A stretch of 64,000 nucleotides of DNA from Pirellulales bacterium. Lineage in GTDB: Bacteria > Planctomycetota > Planctomycetia > Pirellulales > JACPPG01. The stretch spans positions 1-64,000 of the forward strand of contig DASYDW010000139.1 in NCBI GenBank assembly GCA_036499395.1. The letters are read 5' to 3'. Of the stretch, positions 43,474-52,066 are shown one piece after another. A program made the translations under genes and the position numbers. Under the pieces are notes generated by a model that was not told the DNA's origin, did not search any database, and saw only the letters and a program-made list of their open reading frames with translations. Within the stretch, counting starts at the first letter, position 1, and each line of letters begins with the position of its first letter.

Positions 43474-45273
43474 TCACACACGCGCGTCGGCGAAGGCCTG
43501 CTTCAGGCATTCCATTCCTTTTTGGCCGGCGGCGCCGTCGACGACCACGTTCACGCGCACTTCGCTGGTGTTGATCATCTCGATATTGATACCGGCCGCG
43601 GCGAGCGAACGAAACATGCGGATCGCGACGTCAGTATGGCTGCGCATGCCAATGCCTGAAACCGAGAGTTTCGCCACGCGAGGCGAACTGGTTACCGGTC
43701 CGCAGCCGAGTTTCGCGGCAGCCTCTTTGCTAACTTGGATCGCTTTATCGAGATGCGATTGAGGAACCGTGAAGCTCAGGTTCGCATGGCCGGCGCGCCC
43801 CAGGCTTTGCACGATCATGTCGACGAAAATCGAACCGGCGGCGATCCGCTCGAACACTTCGGCGGCCAAGCCCGGCTGGTCGGGCAAGCCGCTGATCGTG
43901 ACCCGGGCTTGCGTCTCGTCGAGCTGGATATCGTCGATCGTCAGATCTTCCATCCCGTGCAACCGGTCGACGATTTTTCCCTTCAGCTTCGCCACGATAT
44001 CGTTGGCCGTGTGGCTGCGAGCGGGTTCGCTACCCGCGCCGTTTTCGTCCAGGGCCTTCGGCGCCTTGTCCAGCTCGAACACGCGATGCACGGCGCGCAA
44101 GGCCGTGGCCGCCTGATCGCGGCTGACCAGGGCCGAGATCTTGATTTCGCTGGTCGTGATCATCAGCATGTTGACCTTCGCATCGGCCAGGGCGCGGAAC
44201 ATTTGTTGTGCGACGCCGGTCTGCGTGGCCATGCCGACGCCGACGACCGAAATCTTCGACACGCTGTCGTCCTGGCTGAAGCCTTCGGCCCCTAGTTCCG
44301 CGGCCACCTGTTCGACTGCCTTCAGCGTCGTCGGCAATTCGTCCTTCGGCACCGTGAACGAAATATCGGCCTTGGCTCCGGCTCCGACGTTCTGCACGAT
44401 CATATCGACCGAGATATTCTTCGCCGCGATCTTCGAGAACAGCGACAGGCTGGTGCCCGGCTTATCGGGAACGCCCAACAACGTAACTCGGGCTTCGTTC
44501 TTTACGAGTGTGGCACCGCTGACAGCTTGACCTTCGGCCTCGGGACGCTCGGTGATCATCGAGCCGGGCTGATCGCTGAAGCTGCTGCGGACGTGAATCG
44601 GCACCGAAAACTTCTTGGCGAACTCGATCGAACGGCTGTGCATGACGCCGGCCCCCAGGCTGGCCAATTCGAGCATCTCGTCGTAGCTGACTTGCCGCAT
44701 GCGGCGCGCCTCGGGCAAGAGCCGCGGATCGGTCGTGTAAACACCGTCGACGTCGGTATAAATCTCGCACGAGTCGGCGGCCAGAACCGCCGCCAGGGCC
44801 ACGGCCGTTGTATCACTGCCGCCACGCCCCAGGGTCGTGATATTGCCGTGCTCATCGATTCCCTGAAAGCCGGCGGCGATCACGATCTTGCCGGCATCGA
44901 GCGCCTCGCGCATGCGATCGGTCGAAATCGAATGAATGCGCGCCTTGGTGTGCGTGTTGTCGGTGCGAATGCCGATCTGCGCGCCGGTGAAGCTGATCGC
45001 CTGGCAGCCGAGTGATTCGATAGCCATCGCCATCAGCGCCACGCTCACCTGCTCGCCCGTCGACAGCAGCATGTCCATTTCGCGCGCCGGAGGATGGTCT
45101 GTGATCTCGTGGGCCAGATCGACCAAGATGTCCGTATTGTGCCCCATGGCGCTAACGACCATCACGACTTGATTACCGTCGGCCTGCGCGCGAACCGCCT
45201 TGCGGGCCGCGGCCAAGATCTTCTGACTGTCAGCGACGCTGGTGCCGCCGAATTTCTGAACGATAAGTGGCAT
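43474..45273 (-). CDS. lysC: Aspartate kinase with four ACT domains
   Basis: A 599-residue enzyme that phosphorylates aspartate, the first step to lysine, threonine and methionine. The kinase part opens with PLIVQKFGGTSVADSQKI and contains STGEQVSVALMA, GRGGSDTTAVALAA and YTDVDGVYTTDPR. It is followed by two successive pairs of ACT domains, about residues 262-405 (ARVTLLGVPDKPG, SKISVVGVGMATQTGVA) and about 455-598 (ARVTISGLPDQPG, AKLSVSGIGMRSHTDVA). Most single-function aspartate kinases have two ACT domains and about 400-450 residues; a four-ACT form is known from cyanobacteria. The ACT domains bind Lys or Thr for feedback control. It lies downstream of hom and the apgM-like gene on the same strand. 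Confidence 0.95.
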   Translation of the reverse strand: MPLIVQKFGGTSVADSQKILAAARKAVRAQADGNQVVMVVSAMGHNTDILVDLAHEITDHPPAREMDMLLSTGEQVSVALMAMAIESLGCQAISFTGAQIGIRTDNTHTKARIHSISTDRMREALDAGKIVIAAGFQGIDEHGNITTLGRGGSDTTAVALAAVLAADSCEIYTDVDGVYTTDPRLLPEARRMRQVSYDEMLELASLGAGVMHSRSIEFAKKFSVPIHVRSSFSDQPGSMITERPEAEGQAVSGATLVKNEARVTLLGVPDKPGTSLSLFSKIAAKNISVDMIVQNVGAGAKADISFTVPKDELPTTLKAVEQVAAELGAEGFSQDDSVSKISVVGVGMATQTGVAQQMFRALADAKVNMLMITTSEIKISALVSRDQAATALRAVHRVFELDKAPKALDENGAGSEPARSHTANDIVAKLKGKIVDRLHGMEDLTIDDIQLDETQARVTISGLPDQPGLAAEVFERIAAGSIFVDMIVQSLGRAGHANLSFTVPQSHLDKAIQVSKEAAAKLGCGPVTSSPRVAKLSVSGIGMRSHTDVAIRMFRSLAAAGINIEMINTSEVRVNVVVDGAAGQKGMECLKQAFADARV

Positions 45274-45432
45274 GATGCCTCGATGCGTTGACGAACGATG
45301 TTCGCTTATTCAATCGCTCCGCTAGTGGAGCAGCGAAAGATTTTGTTGATTAATGTTTTCGTTGGGGGCGGACTTTATAGGGTGCTCTCTGAGCACCGTC
45401 TTAATCAATGGCTGTCACTGTCCAACTAATGC

Positions 45433-46638
45433 CTATTTGCCTTCTAAGAAATATCGCATCAGCTTCCAGCCGGGATCGAACGAGAGAGCTGAGTTCGCGG
45501 CCGATGTTTCGCCGTAAGTATTCAAGCCGTCGGCGGACACGCCGCTACCGGCGATCGTCCAAGGCACGGCGCCGTGGCTGTGCGTCTTGGTGCGGACCGG
45601 CGTGGGATGATCGGGCGTAACCAGGATGCGATAATCGCCCTGAGCCTTAAGCGCCGCGTGCAGCGGGCCAACGATGTGCTGATCGATTTCTTCCAGGGCT
45701 TTGATCTTTTCTTCGGCCCGACCTTCGTGCGAGGCTTCGTCCGTGGCTTCGACGTGGACGCAAATGATATCGGTCGCCGGAATCGCCTCGATCGCGTACC
45801 GCCCCTTGGCGGCGTAATCGGTGTCGAGATACCCGGTAGCGCCCGGCACTTCGATTCTTTTCCAGCCCACCAGTGCCGCCAGGCCCCGCAATAGATCAAC
45901 GGCCGTGATCATCGTGCCACTATGACCGTACACCTCGGCAAACGGCCGCAGGGCCGGCATACGGCCTTGGCCCCACAGCCAAATATTCGTGGCCGGCAGC
46001 TTGCCTGCCTTCCGCCGGGCGACATTCACCGGATGCTCGGCGAACAGCGCCACGCTGTCGTGCATTAATTGATTCAGCACGTCGCTCCCTGGCCCGCGCG
46101 GATAATCATCCAGCACGCTTTTGTCGGTCAGGTCGTGCGGCGGCGTGGCCCGGGTGTCATTGCCAAACGGCGCCGGCCGGCCCGCACCGCGATAGACGAG
46201 CAAGTTGCGATAACTGACACCCGGAAAAAACGTCAGCCGATCGTTGCCGAGCTTCTCCTGCGCGGTCGTTAGCAGGGCCGTCGCTTCTTCGGTGGAAATA
46301 TGGCCGGCCGTGAAATCGCGCATCGACTGGTTTTCGACCGTCACCAGATTGCAGCGGATCGCCCAATCCTCGCTCCCCAGCGGAATGTCTTGTGCCGCAG
46401 CTTCAAGCGGCGCTCGACCGGTGAAGTATTCGAGCGGGTCGTAGCCAAACAGGCTGAGGTTCGCCACGTCCGAGCCGGGGGGCAGCGACGCCGGCACATG
46501 GCTGGCCCGGCCGACGACGCCAGCCTTGGCAATCGCGTCCATGTGCGGCACCTGCGCCGCCTCGAGCGGCGTGCGCCCGCCCAACGATTCCTGAGGTTCG
46601 TCCGCACAACCATCCGGTATCACGATCGCATATTTCAT
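45433..46638 (-). CDS. ApgM-family phosphomutase-like protein, probable homoserine kinase
   Basis: A 401-residue member of the alkaline phosphatase superfamily, close to archaeal-type cofactor-independent phosphoglycerate mutase. Metal and active-site motifs are kept: YAIVIPDGCADEP, GSDVANLSLFGYDP (nucleophile Ser), VHVEATDEASHEG, VTPDHPTPVRTKTHSHG. A related branch has been proposed to be a substitute homoserine kinase because it sits with threonine genes. Here it starts 3 bases after the hom stop and precedes lysC by 159 bases, and no classical thrB is seen. I therefore favour homoserine to O-phosphohomoserine over glycolysis. The sequence alone cannot separate the two reactions. Confidence 0.8.
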   Translation of the reverse strand: MKYAIVIPDGCADEPQESLGGRTPLEAAQVPHMDAIAKAGVVGRASHVPASLPPGSDVANLSLFGYDPLEYFTGRAPLEAAAQDIPLGSEDWAIRCNLVTVENQSMRDFTAGHISTEEATALLTTAQEKLGNDRLTFFPGVSYRNLLVYRGAGRPAPFGNDTRATPPHDLTDKSVLDDYPRGPGSDVLNQLMHDSVALFAEHPVNVARRKAGKLPATNIWLWGQGRMPALRPFAEVYGHSGTMITAVDLLRGLAALVGWKRIEVPGATGYLDTDYAAKGRYAIEAIPATDIICVHVEATDEASHEGRAEEKIKALEEIDQHIVGPLHAALKAQGDYRILVTPDHPTPVRTKTHSHGAVPWTIAGSGVSADGLNTYGETSAANSALSFDPGWKLMRYFLEGK

Positions 46639-46641
46639 TGT

Positions 46642-47940
46642 CTAATCCCTGACTCGCATCCGCACACTTCCCGGCCTGACGGCGGGCAGGCGGTCGATTT
46701 CTTCCTTAGCAATCCGCGTGGCCCCTTCGCTGGCGTGGTGGGTCATGATCACTAGCGGCACCACGTCGCGTTCGGACTCGGTCGCTTCGTGTTGAATCAC
46801 CGACGCGATGGAAATGCCCTGTCGGCCCAGCACGCCGGTAATCTCGGACATGACGCCAGGCCGATCGGCGACCTGAAAGCGCATGTAGAATCGTCCGCTC
46901 GTACGATCGTGCTCGCGCGGAGCGACCAGCGCTTCCCGTTGCGACCAAAGTTCGAGTGTACGGAACGTAATCGCGGTGCGGCCGACCACGGTATCGATTA
47001 GATCGGCGACCACGGCCGAGGCGGTCGGCATTTGCCCGGCCCCCAGACCATGAAAGAAAACCCGACCGACCGCGTCCCCGACGACCGAAATTGCGTTATA
47101 AGCGCTGCGGACTTCGGCCAGCGGAGTGCCGCCGCGCACCAGCGTCGGCGAAACGTGCAGTTCCAGATCGCCATTAATCAGTTCGGCCACGGCCAGCAGC
47201 TTGATGCGGTAGCCCAATTCCTTGGCGTACATCATGTCGGCGAAGTCGAGCGTGTCGATCCCTTGCCGGGGAATGTCGCGCCAATGGACACGAGCGCCGA
47301 AAGCCAGATGAGCCAGGATCGCGAGCTTCTGGGCCGTATCCGTACCGTCGACGTCCATCGTCGGGTCGGCCTCGGCATAGCCGCGCCGCTGGGCCGCTTC
47401 GAGCGCTTCGCCGTACGAGATCCCCTGCTCTTCCATTTGCGTCAGCACGAAATTGCTGGTGCCGTTCAGAATAGCGTTGAGCGACAAGATCTGATTCGCG
47501 GACAGGCACTGGCTGATGGCGGCGATGATCGGAATACCACCGGCTACCGAAGCCTCGAAGGCGATCGAGCGTCCCAGTTCGCGCGCCCGGTCGAAGAGTT
47601 CCGGCCCATGCTCCGCCAATAGAGCCTTGTTGGCCGTGACGACGTCTTTGCCGCTCTCCAAGAGCGCGAGCATGATCGTTCGTGCCGGCTCGAGCCCTCC
47701 CAGCAGATGCGCCACGGCCACGATCTCGGGATCGTCGGTGATCCGTTTCAGGTCGGCCGACAGAAGGCCGGTGGGCAGTTCGCAATCGCGCGGCTTAGTG
47801 ACGTCGCGCACCACGACCTGCTCCAGCCACAGCGCACGTCCGGCATGTCGGGCCGTGCGGTCGCCGTAATCGAGCAGCAGCTTCGCCACGCCCGACCCGA
47901 CGGTCCCCAAACCGACAATGGCAACTTTAGTTTTCTCCAT
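46642..47940 (-). CDS. hom: Homoserine dehydrogenase
   Basis: A 432-residue NAD(P)-dependent enzyme converting aspartate semialdehyde to homoserine. It shows the nucleotide-binding start KVAIVGLGTVGSGVAKLLL, the family block ASVAGGIPIIAAI with LNGTSNFVLTQM, GYAEADPTMDVDGTDTAQKL, and a C-terminal ACT domain (FQVADRPGVMSEITGVLG) for regulation by threonine. It is the first gene of a leftward set hom, apgM-like, lysC. The start ATG at 47940 leads straight into the binding motif. Confidence 0.96.
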   Translation of the reverse strand: MEKTKVAIVGLGTVGSGVAKLLLDYGDRTARHAGRALWLEQVVVRDVTKPRDCELPTGLLSADLKRITDDPEIVAVAHLLGGLEPARTIMLALLESGKDVVTANKALLAEHGPELFDRARELGRSIAFEASVAGGIPIIAAISQCLSANQILSLNAILNGTSNFVLTQMEEQGISYGEALEAAQRRGYAEADPTMDVDGTDTAQKLAILAHLAFGARVHWRDIPRQGIDTLDFADMMYAKELGYRIKLLAVAELINGDLELHVSPTLVRGGTPLAEVRSAYNAISVVGDAVGRVFFHGLGAGQMPTASAVVADLIDTVVGRTAITFRTLELWSQREALVAPREHDRTSGRFYMRFQVADRPGVMSEITGVLGRQGISIASVIQHEATESERDVVPLVIMTHHASEGATRIAKEEIDRLPAVRPGSVRMRVRD

Positions 47941-48282
47941 CGGCGAGGCACAAAACCAAGGGGGGTGGCGCTGCGTGGTAAACCCCGGCCTGACGGAAAA
48001 TCGTCGGCCGAGGAGTCAAAACGTGGACGAATCGCGAGGGCAAAATCCGGCCCTGACATTCCCTGGCTGCCCCCGAAGGACACCCCCGGAACGGTCAGGG
48101 GAATCCACAATCGTAGGTTGCGCGGATAACGCTCGTCAAGGCAGGGAAAAGTCCGGTGGTGGGTGATCAGTATGTGCGGGCGGCTGGTGCATCGCCGAAT
48201 GTGGGTGGGCTAATGCGCCGAAGCCTGGAAATGCCGAATTGTGGCTTCGGGAAAGGAACGCTCAAACCGCATTAAATCATGA
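47941..48282. other. Intergenic region upstream of hom
   Basis: About 340 bases. A hairpin with 8-bp arms (CCGAAGCC at 48218-48225, GGCTTCGG at 48243-48250) lies near the end of the neighbouring small gene and may end its transcript, though no T-run follows. No known amino-acid riboswitch or leader peptide was recognised. Confidence 0.4.
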
Positions 48283-48609
48283 TCATCGTAGTAAATCGTA
48301 GTAATACGGCAGCTCGATCGCTCCAACTGCTTCATCTCCAAGCCAGCGGCGGACCATCGATATTTGAGCAAGGTCGGGACGCCTCCGGTTGAGAGTAAGT
48401 GGCCCCGTCGTGATACTATGTAGCCCCCGCCACAATTCTGAAGGTATGACGGTCCCGCCGTCCTCGCACACGGCGCTGAGCATCGCCCTCCGCTCGTGGA
48501 TGTACTTCAGCTCCCAACCAAGCCATAAAGCGATCAGTGTCACCGCCACGAACATCGTCCGCATCGAGACGCGGAACCAGCGGCGGCGGCTGGACGGATT
48601 CGCGGCCAT
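48283..48609 (-). CDS. Small planctomycete membrane protein
   Basis: A 108-residue protein with a basic start and one membrane helix (RRRWFRVSMRTMFVAVTLIA), followed by LGWELKYIHERRAMLSAV. This N-terminal pattern is common in many unrelated-looking planctomycete proteins, often followed by a leucine-rich or variable part; here the rest is short. Function is unknown. The start ATG at 48609 places the basic stretch directly before the helix, as expected. Confidence 0.75.
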   Translation of the reverse strand: MAANPSSRRRWFRVSMRTMFVAVTLIALWLGWELKYIHERRAMLSAVCEDGGTVIPSELWRGLHSITTGPLTLNRRRPDLAQISMVRRWLGDEAVGAIELPYYYDLLR

Positions 48610-48887
48610 GGATGCATTCTAACTGGCTGAGCCCCAGATTGGTCGGTATCGCCGAACTGTGAATTTCCGAAGGACAGCGGGAAATAGAAGAAAAGAAGAC
48701 CTACCAGGTCAACACGATGCATCTGCGACCTTGAGGATTTTGGAGCACGCGCGGAGCCAAACAGCGCGCGCTTTTTGGGTAGGCAATTGAAGTCGAGAAC
48801 CAGTCGCGACGACGCCGCAATAGCCACGAGCGATGCGGCCAGCATGAGTCAGACGACGTACCAGGCAGCGCAAGCGGTGCGACGCGC

Positions 48888-50084
48888 CTACCGCAGCGGC
48901 AATATGCTCTGCTGCGGTGCGGCCGGTGGTGCAGTGGCTCCAGGAACAACCGTAGGCGGAGCAACCGGTGGCAAGGCCGGCGGCGGACTGGCACCGAACG
49001 GCAGTGCCCCAGAGGGCGAGGCGGGCGCGGTGTGCGGGGGCGGCGGAGGGAGATTGCTCAGCGCTGGCATCGCGCTGCCGGCAGGCGGCGCCGAAGCCGC
49101 ATTCACGGCGGCCACGTAGCGACGCAATAGATCGTGCGTTTCGTGAAACTCAGGCCGGTCGGCCAGGACGCGATACTGCGGATCGGTGGTGATGCGGTCA
49201 TAACGAATCAGCGCCGCATCCAGCTCAGCGGCCGAGGCCGGCTGATTGGCCATGGTCGGCACCGGTAGCGCCAGATACCTTTTCCAAGTGTCATCGACCA
49301 AAGGATCAAGCCGACGCGAAGATTCGACGACGGCCTGTCGCAATTGCTCAGCCGGCGGGGCTGCAGCCACGGGTGTCGGCACGAAATTGACCGCCGGAAC
49401 TGTCGTGGCGGCGACCGGGGGAGGACCGGCCGTGTCGCGAGTGACCATTTCGACCAATTGCTGCGCTTGGGGCGGAACGAACGTGCCGTTGGCGTAATAG
49501 GCGGCCACCGCGCGATTGTCGACCTTCAGCACCGAGCCGTCCAAGGCAACACCGGCGAACAGCCCGCGGCTACGCGAATAGGAATAGATTTCGGCATTGA
49601 GTTTAATATCAGTTCCGGCCGTGGCCTGGCGCCCCACTGGACCGGCGGCGACTGCCGCGTCGGCTCCGAGCGTGAACTCGCTGCCGGTGAGCATCGCTTC
49701 TACGCCTTTTCGATTCTTGAATACCAGTACCACGTCCGTCGACTGCAGCCCGAGTTGCCAACCGACGCTACCGCCGGTAAAGGTTACGAACAGCGGCGCG
49801 CGCCAGGCTCCATTGGGATCTCGCACCAGCAACACGCCGCGGCCAAATCGACCGGCGATGATGAATCCCCCCTTTACGACATTGGGGATGATGGCAACCG
49901 CCTGGGCGTCGGCCAGCATCGATTGCGGAATCGATTGAGCACGGAACTGCGTGAAGCCTTGCAACACGTCGATGGACGCTGCCACGGTTTGCGTTTCGAC
50001 CCCTTGGCCGCGCGCCGACGAGGATGACAGAACGAATGCGCAAACGGTCGCAGCACAGGCTAATGCGAGTTGTCGCCGTTTCAT
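48888..50084 (-). CDS. SYLF-domain lipid-binding protein
   Basis: A 398-residue exported protein. A signal sequence (LALACAATVCAFVLSSSSARG) precedes a SYLF/Ysc84 domain (about residues 30-210): QSMLADAQAVAIIPNVVKGG, GRFGRGVLLVRD, GGSVGWQLGLQSTDVVLVF and SRSRGLFAGVALDGS. SYLF domains bind phosphoinositides in eukaryotes; in bacteria the role is unclear. After it comes a helical part and a long Pro/Ala-rich tail, probably disordered. GGAGG lies 7 bases before the ATG at 50084, so the longer in-frame start at 50183 is rejected. Confidence 0.9.
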   Translation of the reverse strand: MKRRQLALACAATVCAFVLSSSSARGQGVETQTVAASIDVLQGFTQFRAQSIPQSMLADAQAVAIIPNVVKGGFIIAGRFGRGVLLVRDPNGAWRAPLFVTFTGGSVGWQLGLQSTDVVLVFKNRKGVEAMLTGSEFTLGADAAVAAGPVGRQATAGTDIKLNAEIYSYSRSRGLFAGVALDGSVLKVDNRAVAAYYANGTFVPPQAQQLVEMVTRDTAGPPPVAATTVPAVNFVPTPVAAAPPAEQLRQAVVESSRRLDPLVDDTWKRYLALPVPTMANQPASAAELDAALIRYDRITTDPQYRVLADRPEFHETHDLLRRYVAAVNAASAPPAGSAMPALSNLPPPPPHTAPASPSGALPFGASPPPALPPVAPPTVVPGATAPPAAPQQSILPLR

Positions 50085-50330
50085 CGGGTTGCCTCCCTTG
50101 GGTCGCGGTGAGTTGGGTATCGTGCCAGCGAAGCGGGCGAAGTCCGCCAGCCTTGCAGCCGAGGAATGCTCGCGGGGATGCAAACCTTAGACCAGAACGG
50201 AAAATCGGTCCAGGTCGATTTGCGACTTCAGGCAAGACAGGCAGCGGCGGTTGTTTCATAGCGCCCCGAGCGACGTTACATTAGCTGTCAGCGTCGTGCA
50301 ACTGTGCCGAAGCAAAAGGGGGACGTCGCC

Positions 50331-51089
50331 ATGATCGAACTGGAACATCGTGGTGCGGTGAGCGTGCTGCACATGATGCGCGGGCGGGGAAACGCCTTCG
50401 ACGTTACTTTCCTGTCGGCCCTGATTGATGCATTAACGTTGCTTGAGCGCAGCGACAATCGGGCCGTGGTGATCACAGGCCAGGGGCGAGTCTTCGGCGC
50501 CGGCGTGGATCTGCCCGCCCTGGTATCGGGCGGCCCCGACTATGTGCGTGAATTCATTCCTCTGCTGACCGAGGGCTTTGAGCGGTTGGTCAAGTTCCCC
50601 AAACCACTGATCGCGGCGACCAACGGCCATGCGATTGCCGGCGGCGCGATCGTGATGCTGGCTTGCGATTTTCGCTTGTTGGCCCGCGGCACGGCACGTA
50701 TCGGTCTGACCGAGGTGTTGGTCGGCGTACAGTTCCCGGCCTGGGCGCTCGAGATTGCGCGATTCGCTACGCCGCCGCAACATTTTCCCGAGATGATCCT
50801 CACCGGGCGCACCTGGCCGCCGGAGCAGGCGCTAGCGCGCGGCATGGTCGACGAATTGGTCGAGCCGGAGCATTTACTCTCGCGCGCTTGTGAGATTGGC
50901 GAGGAACTGGCTGCGATTCCATCGGCCACGTATGCCGCGACGAAGTTGGCGGTACGCCGACCGATGATCGAAATGGCCGAGCGGCTGGCCGCGAGCGAAG
51001 ATGCCGCGATCATCGAACGCTGGTGCTCGCCCGAGGTTCTGGCCAGCGTCAGTGAGTTCGCGTCTCGCGCCATCAAGCGCAAGGAGTAG
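50331..51089 (+). CDS. Enoyl-CoA hydratase/isomerase family protein
   Basis: A 252-residue crotonase-fold protein. The oxyanion-hole segments GRVFGAGVDLPAL and NGHAIAGGAIVMLACDFRLL are present, with RIGLTEVLVGVQFP after them. The second catalytic Glu of classic hydratases is preserved in LTEVLVG, while the first position is replaced (GGAIVML), so the reaction could be isomerisation or another CoA-ester step. GGGGGA lies about 7 bases before the ATG at 50331, better than the upstream GTG at 50304. It stands alone. Confidence 0.86.
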   Translation: MIELEHRGAVSVLHMMRGRGNAFDVTFLSALIDALTLLERSDNRAVVITGQGRVFGAGVDLPALVSGGPDYVREFIPLLTEGFERLVKFPKPLIAATNGHAIAGGAIVMLACDFRLLARGTARIGLTEVLVGVQFPAWALEIARFATPPQHFPEMILTGRTWPPEQALARGMVDELVEPEHLLSRACEIGEELAAIPSATYAATKLAVRRPMIEMAERLAASEDAAIIERWCSPEVLASVSEFASRAIKRKE

Positions 51090-51190
51090 GCGCCCCTGCC
51101 CTGCCCTTTCGGATACACGGTTGCCAGCATAGCACGGGAATTTTTTCGCATCGGATCCGCATTGGAACGCCTGATTAGGAGCTCTTGATT

Positions 51191-52033
51191 ATGCAACGCT
51201 CACGCATCGCTTGGGGAATGATTGTTACGCTCGCGCTTGCGCAATCGGCTTTGGGCTTTGAAGGGACCGACGGGTATTTCACGTCGTCAGATGGGCTGAA
51301 GATCCACTATTTAGAAGCCGGCCATGCCACCGCGACGGGTAATCCCGTGGTATTGATTCATGGCTACACCGGCAATGCCGAAGGAAACTGGTTCACCAAT
51401 GGCGTGGCCAAAGCGCTCGCGAAAAATCATTGGGTGGTCGCCATCGATTGCCGCGGCCACGGCAAAAGCGAGAAGCCGCACGATCCGGAGAAATACGCCA
51501 TCGCCATGCCGCGCGACGTGATTGAATTGATGGAGCACTTGAAGATCTCGAAGGCGCACATCCACGGATATTCGATGGGAGGTATGATCACGGGACAACT
51601 ACTGGCTGCGCATCCCGAGCGGTTCATTACCGCATCATTCGGCGGGTCGGGAGTGCCCGAAGTTGATCCCGAGTGGAGGGCCAAGGTGCCAGCCGATAAG
51701 CCTGGGCCCGACCCGCAAGAGGCCGAAGCCCGTGAAAAGCTGTCGCACCATCCCGAACGCGACGAAGAGGCGCTCGTCGCAGCGAGGGTCGTCTTTAAAC
51801 CGGAAAACCGCGGCACGATCGATCTGACCAAAGTGACGGTACCCGTCCTGGCGATCAATGGCGAATTCGACGGACCGAACGCCAAGACCGCGCGCATGCA
51901 GCGCGAGCTAAAGAACTTCAAGTCGGTCGTGCTGCCCGGCAAATCGCATCTGACCGCGATCATGGCAGGCTACATCCCGCAGGAATACATCGACGAGCTG
52001 GCGGCGTTCATCAACGCGAATGACACGAAGTAG
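51191..52033 (+). CDS. Secreted alpha/beta hydrolase
   Basis: A 280-residue protein with a signal sequence (AWGMIVTLALAQSALG) and an alpha/beta-hydrolase fold: oxyanion VVLIHGYTG, AIDCRGHGKSEKP, nucleophile elbow HGYSMGGMI (Ser128), a late acid within LAINGEFDGPN and a catalytic His in LPGKSHLTAIM. The substrate is unknown; esterase or lipase activity on a small ester is likely. The ATG at 51191 is preferred to a TTG at 51185; AGGAG is about 9 bases upstream. Confidence 0.9.
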   Translation: MQRSRIAWGMIVTLALAQSALGFEGTDGYFTSSDGLKIHYLEAGHATATGNPVVLIHGYTGNAEGNWFTNGVAKALAKNHWVVAIDCRGHGKSEKPHDPEKYAIAMPRDVIELMEHLKISKAHIHGYSMGGMITGQLLAAHPERFITASFGGSGVPEVDPEWRAKVPADKPGPDPQEAEAREKLSHHPERDEEALVAARVVFKPENRGTIDLTKVTVPVLAINGEFDGPNAKTARMQRELKNFKSVVLPGKSHLTAIMAGYIPQEYIDELAAFINANDTK

Positions 52034-52066
52034 CATTCCTCGGAAGATTACGTTGAGGGGGCCTTG

